Assembly (NCBI RefSeq): GCF_000383975.1
Contig: NZ_KB913017.1
Span: forward strand, 1,531,105-1,595,104
Length of the DNA stretch: 64,000 nucleotides
Source: Natronorubrum tibetense GA33
GTDB taxonomy: Archaea > Halobacteriota > Halobacteria > Halobacteriales > Natrialbaceae
Reading direction: 5' to 3'
In this document: one piece after another, positions 34,218-42,304 of the stretch
Layout of the letters: every line of letters begins with the position of its first letter
Position numbering within the stretch: the stretch's first letter is position 1
The notes under the pieces: model-generated
Seen by the model: only the letters and a program-made list of their open reading frames with translations
Databases searched by the model: none
Told to the model about the DNA's origin: nothing
Program-made: the position numbers and the translations under genes

Positions 34218-34745
34218 TTACTCGTCGTCGCCGTTGCCGTTTTCGTCGTCGCCGTTGCCGTTTTCGTCGTCGCCGTTGCCGCCGTTACCCTCACCGATCT
34301 CGATCTCGCCGCGCATCGAGCCGGAGTGAGGGTCACAGACGTAGTAGGCCATCTCGTCGGTGACTTCGAACTCGAGCATCTGGTCGTCGTCTGGTTCCTC
34401 GACAATTTCCGTCTGGTAGTCCTCGACGAGTGCGTCGTCCGAGTCCCAGATCTCGATGTTGTGGCCCGCACCGTCGCCCTCGTCCCAGCCGATTTCGTAC
34501 GTTTCGCCCTCCTGCAGGACGAGGGTTGGGTTCTGGACGCCGTCGATCTCGCTTGGCTCTTTGCCTTCCCAGTAGCTCGCGTCCCCGTAGAAGACGATCT
34601 CCGTCCCGGGGTCGATCTCGAAGGTCTCGTCTTCGTCGCCGTTCCCGTTGTCGTCGTCACCACAGCCGGCGACCAGTGCGGTCGCTGCGGCCGCACCGGT
34701 GAGCTTCAGCGCGGTTCGCCGTGAAATTGCGTTGTCTCGCGTCAT
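34218..34745 (-). CDS. Single-domain halocyanin-like copper lipoprotein
   Basis: 175 residues, Tat signal (ISRRTALK), lipobox VAGC with Cys28, one type 1 copper domain with His in AGHNIEIWD and CDPHSGSMRG as Cys/His/Met ligands, and a C-terminal low-complexity tail of three GDDENGN units. It is very similar to each half of the neighbouring two-domain protein, which lies downstream on the same strand. Its role should be electron transfer near a terminal oxidase or another redox partner. A TATA-like AATTTTTA at 34771-34778 fits a leaderless ATG at 34745. Confidence 0.9.
   Translation of the reverse strand: MTRDNAISRRTALKLTGAAAATALVAGCGDDDNGNGDEDETFEIDPGTEIVFYGDASYWEGKEPSEIDGVQNPTLVLQEGETYEIGWDEGDGAGHNIEIWDSDDALVEDYQTEIVEEPDDDQMLEFEVTDEMAYYVCDPHSGSMRGEIEIGEGNGGNGDDENGNGDDENGNGDDE
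34222..34284. repeat. 21-bp tandem repeat coding for GDDENGN
   Basis: Three near-perfect 21-base units in frame at the end of the halocyanin gene (TCGTCGTCGCCGTTGCCG core on the plus strand). Probably prone to copy-number change, altering the tail length. Confidence 0.7.
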
Positions 34746-34770
34746 CAACCGGAGGTTAGGGTTGAGCACA

Positions 34771-34778
34771 TAAAAATT
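34771..34778 (-). promoter_or_regulatory. TATA box of the single-domain halocyanin gene
   Basis: AATTTTTA on the minus strand, about 26-33 nt upstream of the ATG at 34745. Confidence 0.6.
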
Positions 34779-34866
34779 GATACCCTCTATCGTGACGCTG
34801 TCATGCGGTTACATACCAGTGGGAAGGCTGGTAGTTCTCGAGCTGCAACCAGTCGGAAAGAACGTG

Positions 34867-35013
34867 ACGGCGATCAGATACGATCGTGCTCGAAGTGATC
34901 CTCGCGCCCGAGCGACCAGCGGACGAACATCGGTACGGCGATCAGATACGATCGTGCTCGAAGTGATCCTCGCGCCCGAGCGACCAGCGGACGAACATCG
35001 GTACGGCGATCAG
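34867..35013. repeat. 68-bp tandem duplication at the 3' end of the MFS gene
   Basis: The 68 bases at 34867-34934 are repeated exactly at 34935-35002, and 11 bases of a third copy follow (35003-35013). The unit includes the last codons and stop of the MFS gene. Because 68 is not a multiple of three, the two copies are in different frames. Confidence 0.9.
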
Positions 35014-36165
35014 CGCGATCGCGATCTCGAGGCCGCCGACGACGAGAAAGGCGAGATCGTAGCCGTACGCGCTCGCAACGGTGCCGCCGACGAGAAAGCC
35101 GCCGAGAAAGCCCAGGCTGCCGGCGACGTTGAAGCCGGCCATCGCGATCCCACGTTCGCTCTCGGCGGCGATGTCGGTGACGAGGGCCATCGTGGCCGGC
35201 GAGACCAGCGCGCCGAGGACGCCGACGGCGATCATCGCGACGGCGACCGTCGCGACCGACGGTGCCGCGCCGACCGCGAGGATGCCGATACCGTAACACA
35301 GCGATCCCACGACGATCGGAATCGTCCGGCCGATGCGATCCGAGAGCGCGCCCATGGGGTACTGCAACAGCGCGAACGGCGCGAAAAAGCAGGCTAACAA
35401 GAGCCCGGTCGCGGCGGGACCGATGCCGAACGCCTCCTGGAAGTACAGCGTCCCGACGAGCGCGAAAAAGCCCGCCGTCAACCGATCGACGAAACCGAAG
35501 GCGTAGGGGATCGAGAGCGTCGGCCGCTTTCGCACGCCCTCGAGGAGCGCTCGAGTGGTTCGACGGCTGTCGGGCGTGCGGTCCTCGACGCGGGTGACGA
35601 GCGCGCCGACGCAGACGAGCAAGACGGCAGCGCCCAGGAGCGGCGCGAGTGGATCGAGTTCGGTAAGCTGGCCGCCCACCGGCGCGCCCAGGGCGGCCCC
35701 GAGTCCGATCGCGATTCCGGCTGCGCCCATGTTTCGGCCGTGACCGCCCGCTAAGTCCATCAGCATGGTCATCGTCAGTGAGAACGCGCCGATCGTCATC
35801 GCGCCCTGGAGGACTCGCAGGACGAGAACGCCCTCGAAGGGGATCGATCCGATCGTCGGAACGGCGGCGAGGGCGGCGTAGCCGACGGCCCCCGCCAGCG
35901 CCCCGGCGACGATGAAGGGCGTTCGCCGCCCGGTCACGTCGCTCGCGAGGCCCCAGACGCCGACGAAGGCGACGTATGCCGCGAACTCCGCGACGAGAAA
36001 CCACATGCTCGCGTCGAGTTCCGTCGCCGCGAATCCTGACGTCGTCTCGTCGGCTCCCAGCACCTCGACGAGCGTGCCGACGCCCGGGTAGAGCAATAGC
36101 TGGGAGAACAGCACGGCGAAGACGACGGTAGCGAGGACGACCCGATCCCGGTCACTCGAGCGCAC
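34942..36165 (-). CDS. Major facilitator superfamily transporter
   Basis: 407 residues with 12 predicted helices and the MFS loop motif after helix 2, GLASDVTGRRTPFIVAGAL, repeated after helix 8 as GALSDRIGRTIPIVVG. Likely a proton-linked efflux carrier, substrate unknown. The first stop lies in the inner copy of the 68-bp duplication, giving the end EDHFEHDRI. The outer copy repeats that end and stop beyond the gene, so the coding sequence itself is intact. The start is a GTG at 36165 with no in-frame ATG nearby. Confidence 0.88.
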   Translation of the reverse strand: MRSSDRDRVVLATVVFAVLFSQLLLYPGVGTLVEVLGADETTSGFAATELDASMWFLVAEFAAYVAFVGVWGLASDVTGRRTPFIVAGALAGAVGYAALAAVPTIGSIPFEGVLVLRVLQGAMTIGAFSLTMTMLMDLAGGHGRNMGAAGIAIGLGAALGAPVGGQLTELDPLAPLLGAAVLLVCVGALVTRVEDRTPDSRRTTRALLEGVRKRPTLSIPYAFGFVDRLTAGFFALVGTLYFQEAFGIGPAATGLLLACFFAPFALLQYPMGALSDRIGRTIPIVVGSLCYGIGILAVGAAPSVATVAVAMIAVGVLGALVSPATMALVTDIAAESERGIAMAGFNVAGSLGFLGGFLVGGTVASAYGYDLAFLVVGGLEIAIALIAVPMFVRWSLGREDHFEHDRI

Positions 36166-36364
36166 GCCTCACCCTTGATACTACGGGATTATGAACTCAT
36201 TCGTCTCGGATAGAGCGAATACGTCGTCGCTTGCCGATTCGAGCACGTCGCCCAGCACGGCTCTCCCGACCCGTTTTTGCGACAGCAACGCCGTCGAATC
36301 GTCCCCCTGATAGCTTTGGCTGAGAACCGATAGGTTTTGGTTCGTCGCTGACCAGAATGAGTCG

Positions 36365-37021
36365 ATGACAGCCACACGCCGGGACGTGCTTGCTGCGGGA
36401 GCGACCGCCGGACTGGGGGCCGTCGCGGGCTGTGCCGACGTCGCCAGCGGTGCGCTCTCGGCGTCGCCGGCGGCCGTCTCTCGGGCCGCCCTCGAGGAGA
36501 CCGGCTACGGAGAGCGTACGGTGGAGGAAGTCGTCGTCGAGCGAACGGTCGGGCGATTCGGTCTCGAGCGTTCCATCTCGGTGACCAATTGGTACGCGGA
36601 GTACGACCGATCGATTTCGCTCGACGTGCTGGGACTGTCCCGCCTGCAGGCGGCGATCGTCTCCGTCCTCACGACGCCGCAGGTGTCGTTTCTCGGCCGG
36701 ACGTTCAACCCCATCGGCGAGTACTCGACGGACGAACTGATCGAGTTGATGCAGGACCGCTACGACGAACTTCAGAATGTCCACCGCGTCGACGAGACGC
36801 TGGTATCGGTACTGGGAACCGAGACAGCGCTCGTCCGCTACACTGCCGAGGCGAGACTGATCCCCGCCGGAACCACGCTCGACGTCTACGTCCAGCTTAC
36901 CGAACCCGTCTCGCACGGCGACGACTTCGTGCTCGGCGTCGCGGTCTATCCGCAGGCACACGGGTTCGAGACCGAGTCGGGCGCGGTTCGCACGCTGCTC
37001 GAGGGCCTCGAACACGAGTGA
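36365..37021 (+). CDS. DUF6517-type Tat lipoprotein
   Basis: 218 residues. The Tat motif is ATRRDVLAAG and the lipobox is VAGC, Cys23. The mature protein is mixed alpha/beta with EVVVERTVGRFGLERSISVTNWYAEYDRSI and a late DDFVLGVAVYPQAHGFE. The pattern matches a haloarchaeal lipoprotein family I recall as DUF6517, not searched. Outer face of the membrane, function unknown. It converges with the DsrE-like gene by 25 bases. Confidence 0.72.
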   Translation: MTATRRDVLAAGATAGLGAVAGCADVASGALSASPAAVSRAALEETGYGERTVEEVVVERTVGRFGLERSISVTNWYAEYDRSISLDVLGLSRLQAAIVSVLTTPQVSFLGRTFNPIGEYSTDELIELMQDRYDELQNVHRVDETLVSVLGTETALVRYTAEARLIPAGTTLDVYVQLTEPVSHGDDFVLGVAVYPQAHGFETESGAVRTLLEGLEHE

Positions 37022-37046
37022 GGCGTGGAAACGCAGGCGACCGCTT

Positions 37047-37385
37047 CTAGGGCCGGATGTAGGCGTAGCCGTCGTCTTGCAAGCGTGTGAGTTCGCCGCC
37101 GCCGGAGGAGACGGTCTCGACGCCGTCGACGAGGTCCGACTCCGTGAGATCCTTCAGGTCGAGCGTGTTGCTGCAGGCTTTGAACGAGATGCCGCGCTCG
37201 AGCATCGACTCGACGGTCTCGCTGCCCTCGCCGCCCGCGGTCAGGGGCTCGATGCCGTCGGCCTGTGCGACGACGGCGACGTCGTCCACGTCGACGGAAT
37301 CGTCTTTCGTGAGGTTCTCGGCGATGGTCAGCGCCGTTCGTTGCTGGTCCGGTTCGGCCGCGATGAGGTGGAACACTGTCTGCAT
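37047..37385 (-). CDS. DsrE/DsrF-like family protein
   Basis: 112 residues from the ATG at 37385, with MQTVFHLIAAEPDQQRTALTIAENLTKD typical of the DsrE fold and FKACSNTLDL carrying the single Cys that corresponds to the sulfur-relay Cys position. It may carry persulfide or act in tRNA thiolation-like chemistry, but it is more often an uncharacterised DsrE-like protein. The start upstream to 37478 was rejected because that portion is not family-like. Confidence 0.8.
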   Translation of the reverse strand: MQTVFHLIAAEPDQQRTALTIAENLTKDDSVDVDDVAVVAQADGIEPLTAGGEGSETVESMLERGISFKACSNTLDLKDLTESDLVDGVETVSSGGGELTRLQDDGYAYIRP

Positions 37386-37537
37386 GGGAGTCAGTCCGCT
37401 CCAGGTTTGTGTAGCGGTTGGGCTTGCAACGGTAATGGGCAGCGTCGGGATCGAGGGGTCGCAGCTCGAGTGACGCACGACTCACTCAGAGTGCGTTGGT
37501 GTGCGCAGGTAGCGGCGGGAGCGACGTAGTGGTACCG

Positions 37538-38038
37538 CTACGCCTCTGTCAGTCGTCCGGTCGGAAGCCAGCGGGGAACCCGGTCACAGTACTCCTCGTA
37601 GGCCTCACCGTGTTTCTCCCGCAGGTGGGGCTCTTCGAACTCGACGATCCGTCGGTGGAAGCCGAGCCAGCAGACCAGCCCCCACCAGCACACGTGCAGC
37701 GATTTGTACCGGACCGCCTGCCCTCCGATCAGCAACAGGATCCCGACGTACATCGGATTTCGCGAGTAGCGGTAGGCCCCGCCGGTGACGAGTTCGTCCG
37801 GTTCGTCTCTCGGTGCGGGCGTCCCGTCCCCTTCGCTCGAGAACCGCAACGCGGTGTGGAGATACAGGAGCGCGCCAGCGACGAACGAGACGGCCCCGAC
37901 GACCCTGGCTCCGCGAGAGTCGAGCGTCGGCGACTCCCGGTCGTATCGAGCGAGCACTCGAGGAATGCCCTCAACGACGGTTCCCGGAACGAGCACGGTG
38001 AACACCGCTGTCTTCAGCAGTACGGGTAGTGACGTCAT
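37538..38038 (-). CDS. Isoprenylcysteine/phospholipid methyltransferase family membrane protein
   Basis: 166 residues with about four helices and the C-terminal ICMT/PEMT signature: TGGAYRYSRNPMYVGILLL, then a late EEPHLREKHGEAYEEYCDRVPR, the SAM-binding end. Such archaeal proteins methylate an unknown lipid or protein substrate at the membrane. The ATG at 38038 was chosen. Downstream of the divergent metY operon promoter region, with no operon partner. Confidence 0.85.
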   Translation of the reverse strand: MTSLPVLLKTAVFTVLVPGTVVEGIPRVLARYDRESPTLDSRGARVVGAVSFVAGALLYLHTALRFSSEGDGTPAPRDEPDELVTGGAYRYSRNPMYVGILLLIGGQAVRYKSLHVCWWGLVCWLGFHRRIVEFEEPHLREKHGEAYEEYCDRVPRWLPTGRLTEA

Positions 38039-38200
38039 TGGAATCTCCTCCGTCCGGCTGTTACTCGCGAGAGGTGTTATACCCGACCGACGAGCGGGGA
38101 CGGTCGCATGGTAGCGCCGAATCGTTCCCCCGCTTTGCGTGTCAATCCCCCCGGATCGGCTGCGGTTTTTGCCGTTACTGAGACGCATAAGAACGTGCAG

Positions 38201-38214
38201 TAGTATGCATACTA
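38201..38214. promoter_or_regulatory. Perfect 14-bp palindrome before metY, candidate operator
   Basis: TAGTATGCATACTA reads the same on both strands and ends three bases before the metY ATG at 38218. A CATAAG promoter-like box is about 30 nt upstream of the ATG. A repressor bound here would cover the transcript start. The identity of the regulator is unknown. Confidence 0.6.
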
Positions 38215-38217
38215 AAC

Positions 38218-39555
38218 ATGAGCGACGACGCGAGCGACGGGACTGAGCGACCCTGTCCCGAGCGCGGTCTCGGGACACGTAGCGTACACGCCGGCCAATC
38301 GCCCGATCCCGAGACGGGCGCGATGGCCCCACCTATCTACCAGACGACCTCCTACGTTTTCGACGACGCCGACACCGCCGCGGATCTCTACGCCCTCGAG
38401 GCCGAGGGGTATATTTACTCTCGCATCGCCAACCCGACCGTCACGACCCTCGAGGATCGCCTCGCCTCCCTCGAGGGCGGCGCGGGCGCGGTCGCGACGG
38501 GCAGCGGGATGGCCGCCCTGGATTCCGCGGTGCTCGTCCTCGCCGAAGCGGGCGACAACGTGGTCTGTTCGACCGACACCTACGGCGGGACGACGGCCTA
38601 CTTCTCGAAGACAGCCTCCCGGCGAAACATCGAGACGACGTTCGTTCCCACCCTCGAGTACGACGCCTACGCGGAGGCTATCGACGCGGACACCGCGTTC
38701 GTCCACGTCGAGACGATCGGCAACCCCTCGCTGGTGACGCCGGACTTCGAGCGCCTCGCGGAAATCGCCCACGACAACGGCGTGCCCCTCGTGGTCGACA
38801 ACACGTTTGCGACGCCAGCGCTTTGTCGGCCGCTCGAGCACGGCGCGGACATTGTCTGGGAGTCGACGACCAAGTGGCTCCACGGTTCGGGCACGACCGT
38901 CGGCGGCATCCTCGTTGACGGCGGCACCTTCCCGTGGGGCGAACACGGCTACGACGAGATCGCGGGCCAGAACCATGCCTACCACGACGTCGACTTCTCG
39001 CGGGACTTCCCCGATGCGCCCTTCGCCGAGACGGTGCGGTTCCGTTCCCTCCGAAGCCTCGGCAACCAGCAATCCCCCTTCGACGCCTGGCAGACGCTGC
39101 AGGGCCTCGAGTCGCTGCCCTTGCGCGTCGCAAAACACTGCGAGAACGCCTCCATCGTCGCGGACTACCTGGTCGACCACGACGATGTCGCCTGGGTCAC
39201 CCAGCCCGGACTCGAGGATCATCCGACGCACGAGAACGCCTCGCGCTACCTGAGCGATTTCGGCGGGATGGTCGCCTTCGGCCTCGAGGGGGGATACGAT
39301 GCGGGCAAGGCATTCTGCGAGAACGTCGAGGTCGCCCAGTTCCTCGCGAACATCGGCGACGCGAAGACGCTCGTGATCCATCCGGCGAGCACGACCCACG
39401 GCCAGCTAACGCCCGAAGAACGGACGGAAGCGGGCGTGACGGACGACCTCGTCCGGATGTCCGTCGGGATCGAGGATCCCGAAGACATCCTGGCGGACGT
39501 AGAGCAGGCCATCGATGCGGCGACCCGAGCGGCGAGCGACGCGGGTGCGAACTGA
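38218..39555 (+). CDS. metY: O-acetylhomoserine sulfhydrylase / cystathionine gamma-synthase-type PLP enzyme
   Basis: 445 residues of the Cys/Met metabolism PLP family. Lys219 in WESTTKWLHGSGT is the cofactor lysine. TRSVHAGQSPDPETGAMAPPIYQTTSYVF at the start, GSGMAALDSA and TTHGQLTPEER near the end complete the signature. It makes homocysteine from O-acetylhomoserine and sulfide, fed by MetX from the next gene 13 bases downstream. The length exceeds the 390-400 residues usual for cystathionine synthases and fits O-acetylhomoserine sulfhydrylases. Confidence 0.92.
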   Translation: MSDDASDGTERPCPERGLGTRSVHAGQSPDPETGAMAPPIYQTTSYVFDDADTAADLYALEAEGYIYSRIANPTVTTLEDRLASLEGGAGAVATGSGMAALDSAVLVLAEAGDNVVCSTDTYGGTTAYFSKTASRRNIETTFVPTLEYDAYAEAIDADTAFVHVETIGNPSLVTPDFERLAEIAHDNGVPLVVDNTFATPALCRPLEHGADIVWESTTKWLHGSGTTVGGILVDGGTFPWGEHGYDEIAGQNHAYHDVDFSRDFPDAPFAETVRFRSLRSLGNQQSPFDAWQTLQGLESLPLRVAKHCENASIVADYLVDHDDVAWVTQPGLEDHPTHENASRYLSDFGGMVAFGLEGGYDAGKAFCENVEVAQFLANIGDAKTLVIHPASTTHGQLTPEERTEAGVTDDLVRMSVGIEDPEDILADVEQAIDAATRAASDAGAN

Positions 39556-39568
39556 GAGTTAGATACTG

Positions 39569-40774
39569 ATGACTACCAAGAACACTACCGATCTCGGCGA
39601 GTTCCAGTTCCTCTCGGGGGAGACGATTCCGTCCCTCGAGGTAGCCTACGAAACCTACGGCGAATTCACCGGCGATAACGCGGTGCTCGTCTGTCACGCG
39701 CTGACCGGCAGTTCCCACGTCGCCCGCCGGCCGGACGCCGGCGGCGACACGGCGGGACAGGCCCGCGCCTGGTGGGGTGACGTCGTCGGTCCCGGAAAGG
39801 CGATCGACACCAGCGAGTACTACGTCGTCTGTGTGAACGCGCCGGGATCGTGTTACGGTACGACGGGACCCTCGAGCGAGAACCCCGAGACGGGCGAGCC
39901 CTACGGTACCGACTTCCCGCCCGTCACGGTGGGCGACTGGACCCGCGCCCAACGGCAACTGCTGGACGAACTCGGCGTCGGCCGCCTCCACGCGGTCGTC
40001 GGCGGCAGCGTCGGCGGCATGAACGTCCTCGATTGGCTGCGGCGCTACCCCGATGACGTCGAGCGCGCCGCTGGCGTCGCCACGGCGGCCAGACTCGACC
40101 CGCAGTGTCTCGCGCTCGACACCGTCGCCCGGCGGGCGATCACCAGCGACCCGAACTGGAACGGCGGTCACTACTACGACGGGCCGGGACCCGACGACGG
40201 ACTGGCTCGAGCGCGCCAGATCGGTCACATCATGTACCTCTCGAAGGCCTCGATGTCCCGGAAGTTCGGCCGCCGATCGGCGGGCCGGGAAGCCGTCCGC
40301 GAGGAGCCGCCGGACCCCGCGGCTGCCTTCTTCCCGTATCGGGAGGTCGAGTCCTACCTGGACTATCAGGCGGACAAGTTCACTGATCGGTTCGACGCGA
40401 ACAGCTACCTCTACATGACGCGGGCGATGGACGACTTCGACCTCTCGGCGGGGTACGAGTCCGACGCCGACGCACTGGCCGCCTTCGAGGGCGAACTGCT
40501 CTTGCTCTCGTTTACCGGCGACTGGCACTTCACCGTCGAGCAGTCCGAAGCGTTAGCCGACGCCTGTCGCAAAGCCGATGTCGACGTCGCCCACCACGTC
40601 GTCGAGTCCGACCACGGCCACGACGCCTTCCTCGTCGAACCCGAGAAGGTCGGCCCGCCGCTCTCGGAACTGCTCGAGGCGGGACTCGCCGGGCGAACGA
40701 TCACCGACACCGAGTCGGAGCCCGAAGAGTCCGAATCGTTCGCGCCGGTCCACACGAGCCTCTTCTCGGAGTGA
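39569..40774 (+). CDS. metX: Homoserine O-acetyltransferase
   Basis: 401 residues, alpha/beta hydrolase fold. The nucleophile Ser147 lies in [10 protein letters not shown], the acid Asp in [10 protein letters not shown] and the His in [10 protein letters not shown]. The family markers [10 protein letters not shown] and [12 protein letters not shown] are present. It transfers acetyl from acetyl-CoA to homoserine, and its product is used by MetY. The two genes are 13 bases apart and form an operon under the palindrome at 38201. Confidence 0.94.
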   Translation: MTTKNTTDLGEFQFLSGETIPSLEVAYETYGEFTGDNAVLVCHALTGSSHVARRPDAGGDTAGQARAWWGDVVGPGKAIDTSEYYVVCVNAPGSCYGTTGPSSENPETGEPYGTDFPPVTVGDWTRAQRQLLDELGVGRLHAVVGGSVGGMNVLDWLRRYPDDVERAAGVATAARLDPQCLALDTVARRAITSDPNWNGGHYYDGPGPDDGLARARQIGHIMYLSKASMSRKFGRRSAGREAVREEPPDPAAAFFPYREVESYLDYQADKFTDRFDANSYLYMTRAMDDFDLSAGYESDADALAAFEGELLLLSFTGDWHFTVEQSEALADACRKADVDVAHHVVESDHGHDAFLVEPEKVGPPLSELLEAGLAGRTITDTESEPEESESFAPVHTSLFSE

Positions 40775-40879
40775 GTTGACGAGAACGTCTCGAAAACAGT
40801 ACTGTGAGGACGGAGTTGATCACCGTTCCACACTGATTGTCGTTTGGTACGATAGCTACGAAACTGGTAGTTGCGCCGA

Positions 40880-41470
40880 TCAGGCGGACGGTTCCTGCAC
40901 GTCAGGAACGAGGTTGCGCATGATGTATACCGTCCCGGCGGCGATCCCGCCGACGAGTAGTCCGAGGACGATTCCGTTGATGAGCAGGCCGCCCACTTCG
41001 ACGCTCGTATTGTCCATCTGTGATACCGCAAGGAACGCTGAGAGGATCCAGAGTAGGAGAGTGCCTGCCAGCGCGCCCGCAGCACCCGTGATCATTGTCT
41101 GTTTGTCGTCCGCCGCCATCCGAAGCGCGAGGTATCCTCCGACGAGTAGTGCTAGAACCGCAGCGATGTGCGGAGCACCACTGGTTGGGATACCGACGAA
41201 GGAAACTGCAGTGATGTCCCCCATTCCGGGTCCGCTCGCGTCGAGGAACGACTCGTCGATGATATCTGCGAAGATAACGATCAGCCCCATTCCGGCACCC
41301 AGCAGCGCGTAGAGCGCGACGATCGCCTTGACGTACGCCTGCGTGAGCGGTTCCGTGAGCAGGTCGGTGATCGACTCCTCGTCGACAGTGGACTGTGTGG
41401 GCTGTCCCTGACCGGGGGCGTCTGTGTCGCCTGCGGGGGTTCCCTCCGCTTCGATGTTCGAATCTGACAT
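40880..41470 (-). CDS. Haloarchaeal multi-pass membrane protein, paralogue of 26143-26931
   Basis: 196 residues with an acidic N-terminal 40, then five predicted helices. The core matches the protein at 26143-26931 in order and sequence (VEVGGLLINGIVLGLLVGG vs IDIGGLLVNALLAGITAGL). The ATG at 41470 was chosen. Short C-terminal tail with VYIMRNLVPDVQEPSA. No function recognised. Confidence 0.75.
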   Translation of the reverse strand: MSDSNIEAEGTPAGDTDAPGQGQPTQSTVDEESITDLLTEPLTQAYVKAIVALYALLGAGMGLIVIFADIIDESFLDASGPGMGDITAVSFVGIPTSGAPHIAAVLALLVGGYLALRMAADDKQTMITGAAGALAGTLLLWILSAFLAVSQMDNTSVEVGGLLINGIVLGLLVGGIAAGTVYIMRNLVPDVQEPSA

Positions 41471-41492
41471 GGTAGACGACACTCATATCTAT

Positions 41493-41500
41493 CACTTATC
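41493..41500 (-). promoter_or_regulatory. TATA-like box of the 40880-41470 gene
   Basis: GGATAAGT on the minus strand about 23-30 nt upstream of the ATG at 41470. Confidence 0.45.
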
Positions 41501-41623
41501 CTTTCTGGTAGAACTTTCACACACATTGATCTGTATCCCGAAGCCGCGGCTCAGTTGGAGCCGTTGTGCGTCAGAAATAGCGGATGAACCGGCGTCGGAA
41601 TCGCGTGTCGAAGCGAGACGCAG

Positions 41624-41995
41624 TTAGTAGCCGTGGTCGGACGAGACGTACTGTTCGGCTCGAGAGTGCTCAGCGCGCTGCTGGTTGATCCAGCGCCGAA
41701 GGTCGGCCGCGAGCAGGGCGGGACTCTCGAGGCGGAAGAGCCGCGCCGAAATGCCCATCCCGGTCGGCGAACGAATCATCGCGATCAACGCCCACATCGT
41801 CCCGGCCGCGAGCGAGCCGGCGGCGGAGAAGGTCATGCCGAGGGTGAAAAACGTCGCTCCGTAGACGAAGCCGATCCCCATCGACGGGAGACTCGTCCCG
41901 AGCGGAACGCGGGCCGTCGCGTCGCGCAGCGTCGGCGCGAGAAAGACGATCGAAAGGCCGCTGCCGATCATGAAGATTAGGTCTTGCCACATCAT
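41624..41995 (-). CDS. Small membrane protein, hypothetical
   Basis: 123 residues with about three hydrophobic segments in the first 85 (LIFMIGSGLSIVFLAPTL, GIGFVYGATFFTLGMTFSAAG, AGTMWALIAMI) followed by a polar tail. The start of the double ATG (MMWQDLIF) at 41995 was chosen. A TTAATAAC box at 42018-42025 supports a leaderless transcript. No family was recognised. Confidence 0.6.
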   Translation of the reverse strand: MMWQDLIFMIGSGLSIVFLAPTLRDATARVPLGTSLPSMGIGFVYGATFFTLGMTFSAAGSLAAGTMWALIAMIRSPTGMGISARLFRLESPALLAADLRRWINQQRAEHSRAEQYVSSDHGY

Positions 41996-42219
41996 GGAAC
42001 TAGTTACTCGCCGTCGAGTTAATAACGTTCTCGGTCTCGAAATCGGTTCTGAGGCAGTATATTCGCTGTGTACGACCAGTTCGACGATCGACCTGTTGAT
42101 TCGAATGTGACGGAAGCCAGTATTTCGAACGGATCGGTTCGGAAGGTGCTGTCTCCGACGCGCCGAACGGGTCCGCGTGCCCACGGTTGGATCGTTCGGC
42201 GCGTCTGGTGGCCGTCCGT

Positions 42220-42304
42220 TATCGTACCAACTGCCTCTGTTTGCACACCGATCGCACGACAGCTGTGCGATCGGGTGTACACTGACCGTCGGTGGCTACT
42301 TATT
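42220..42304. repeat. 84-bp dispersed palindromic element, copy B
   Basis: Aligns with 2735-2818 and 61843-61927. The inner stem is ACACCGATCGCAC facing GTGCGATCGGGTGT around a short loop, the strongest hairpin of the three copies. Its right end overlaps the stop codon of the amidohydrolase gene. The remainder of the gene-free space 41996-42299 holds the 41995 promoter and no other feature I can see. Confidence 0.8.
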
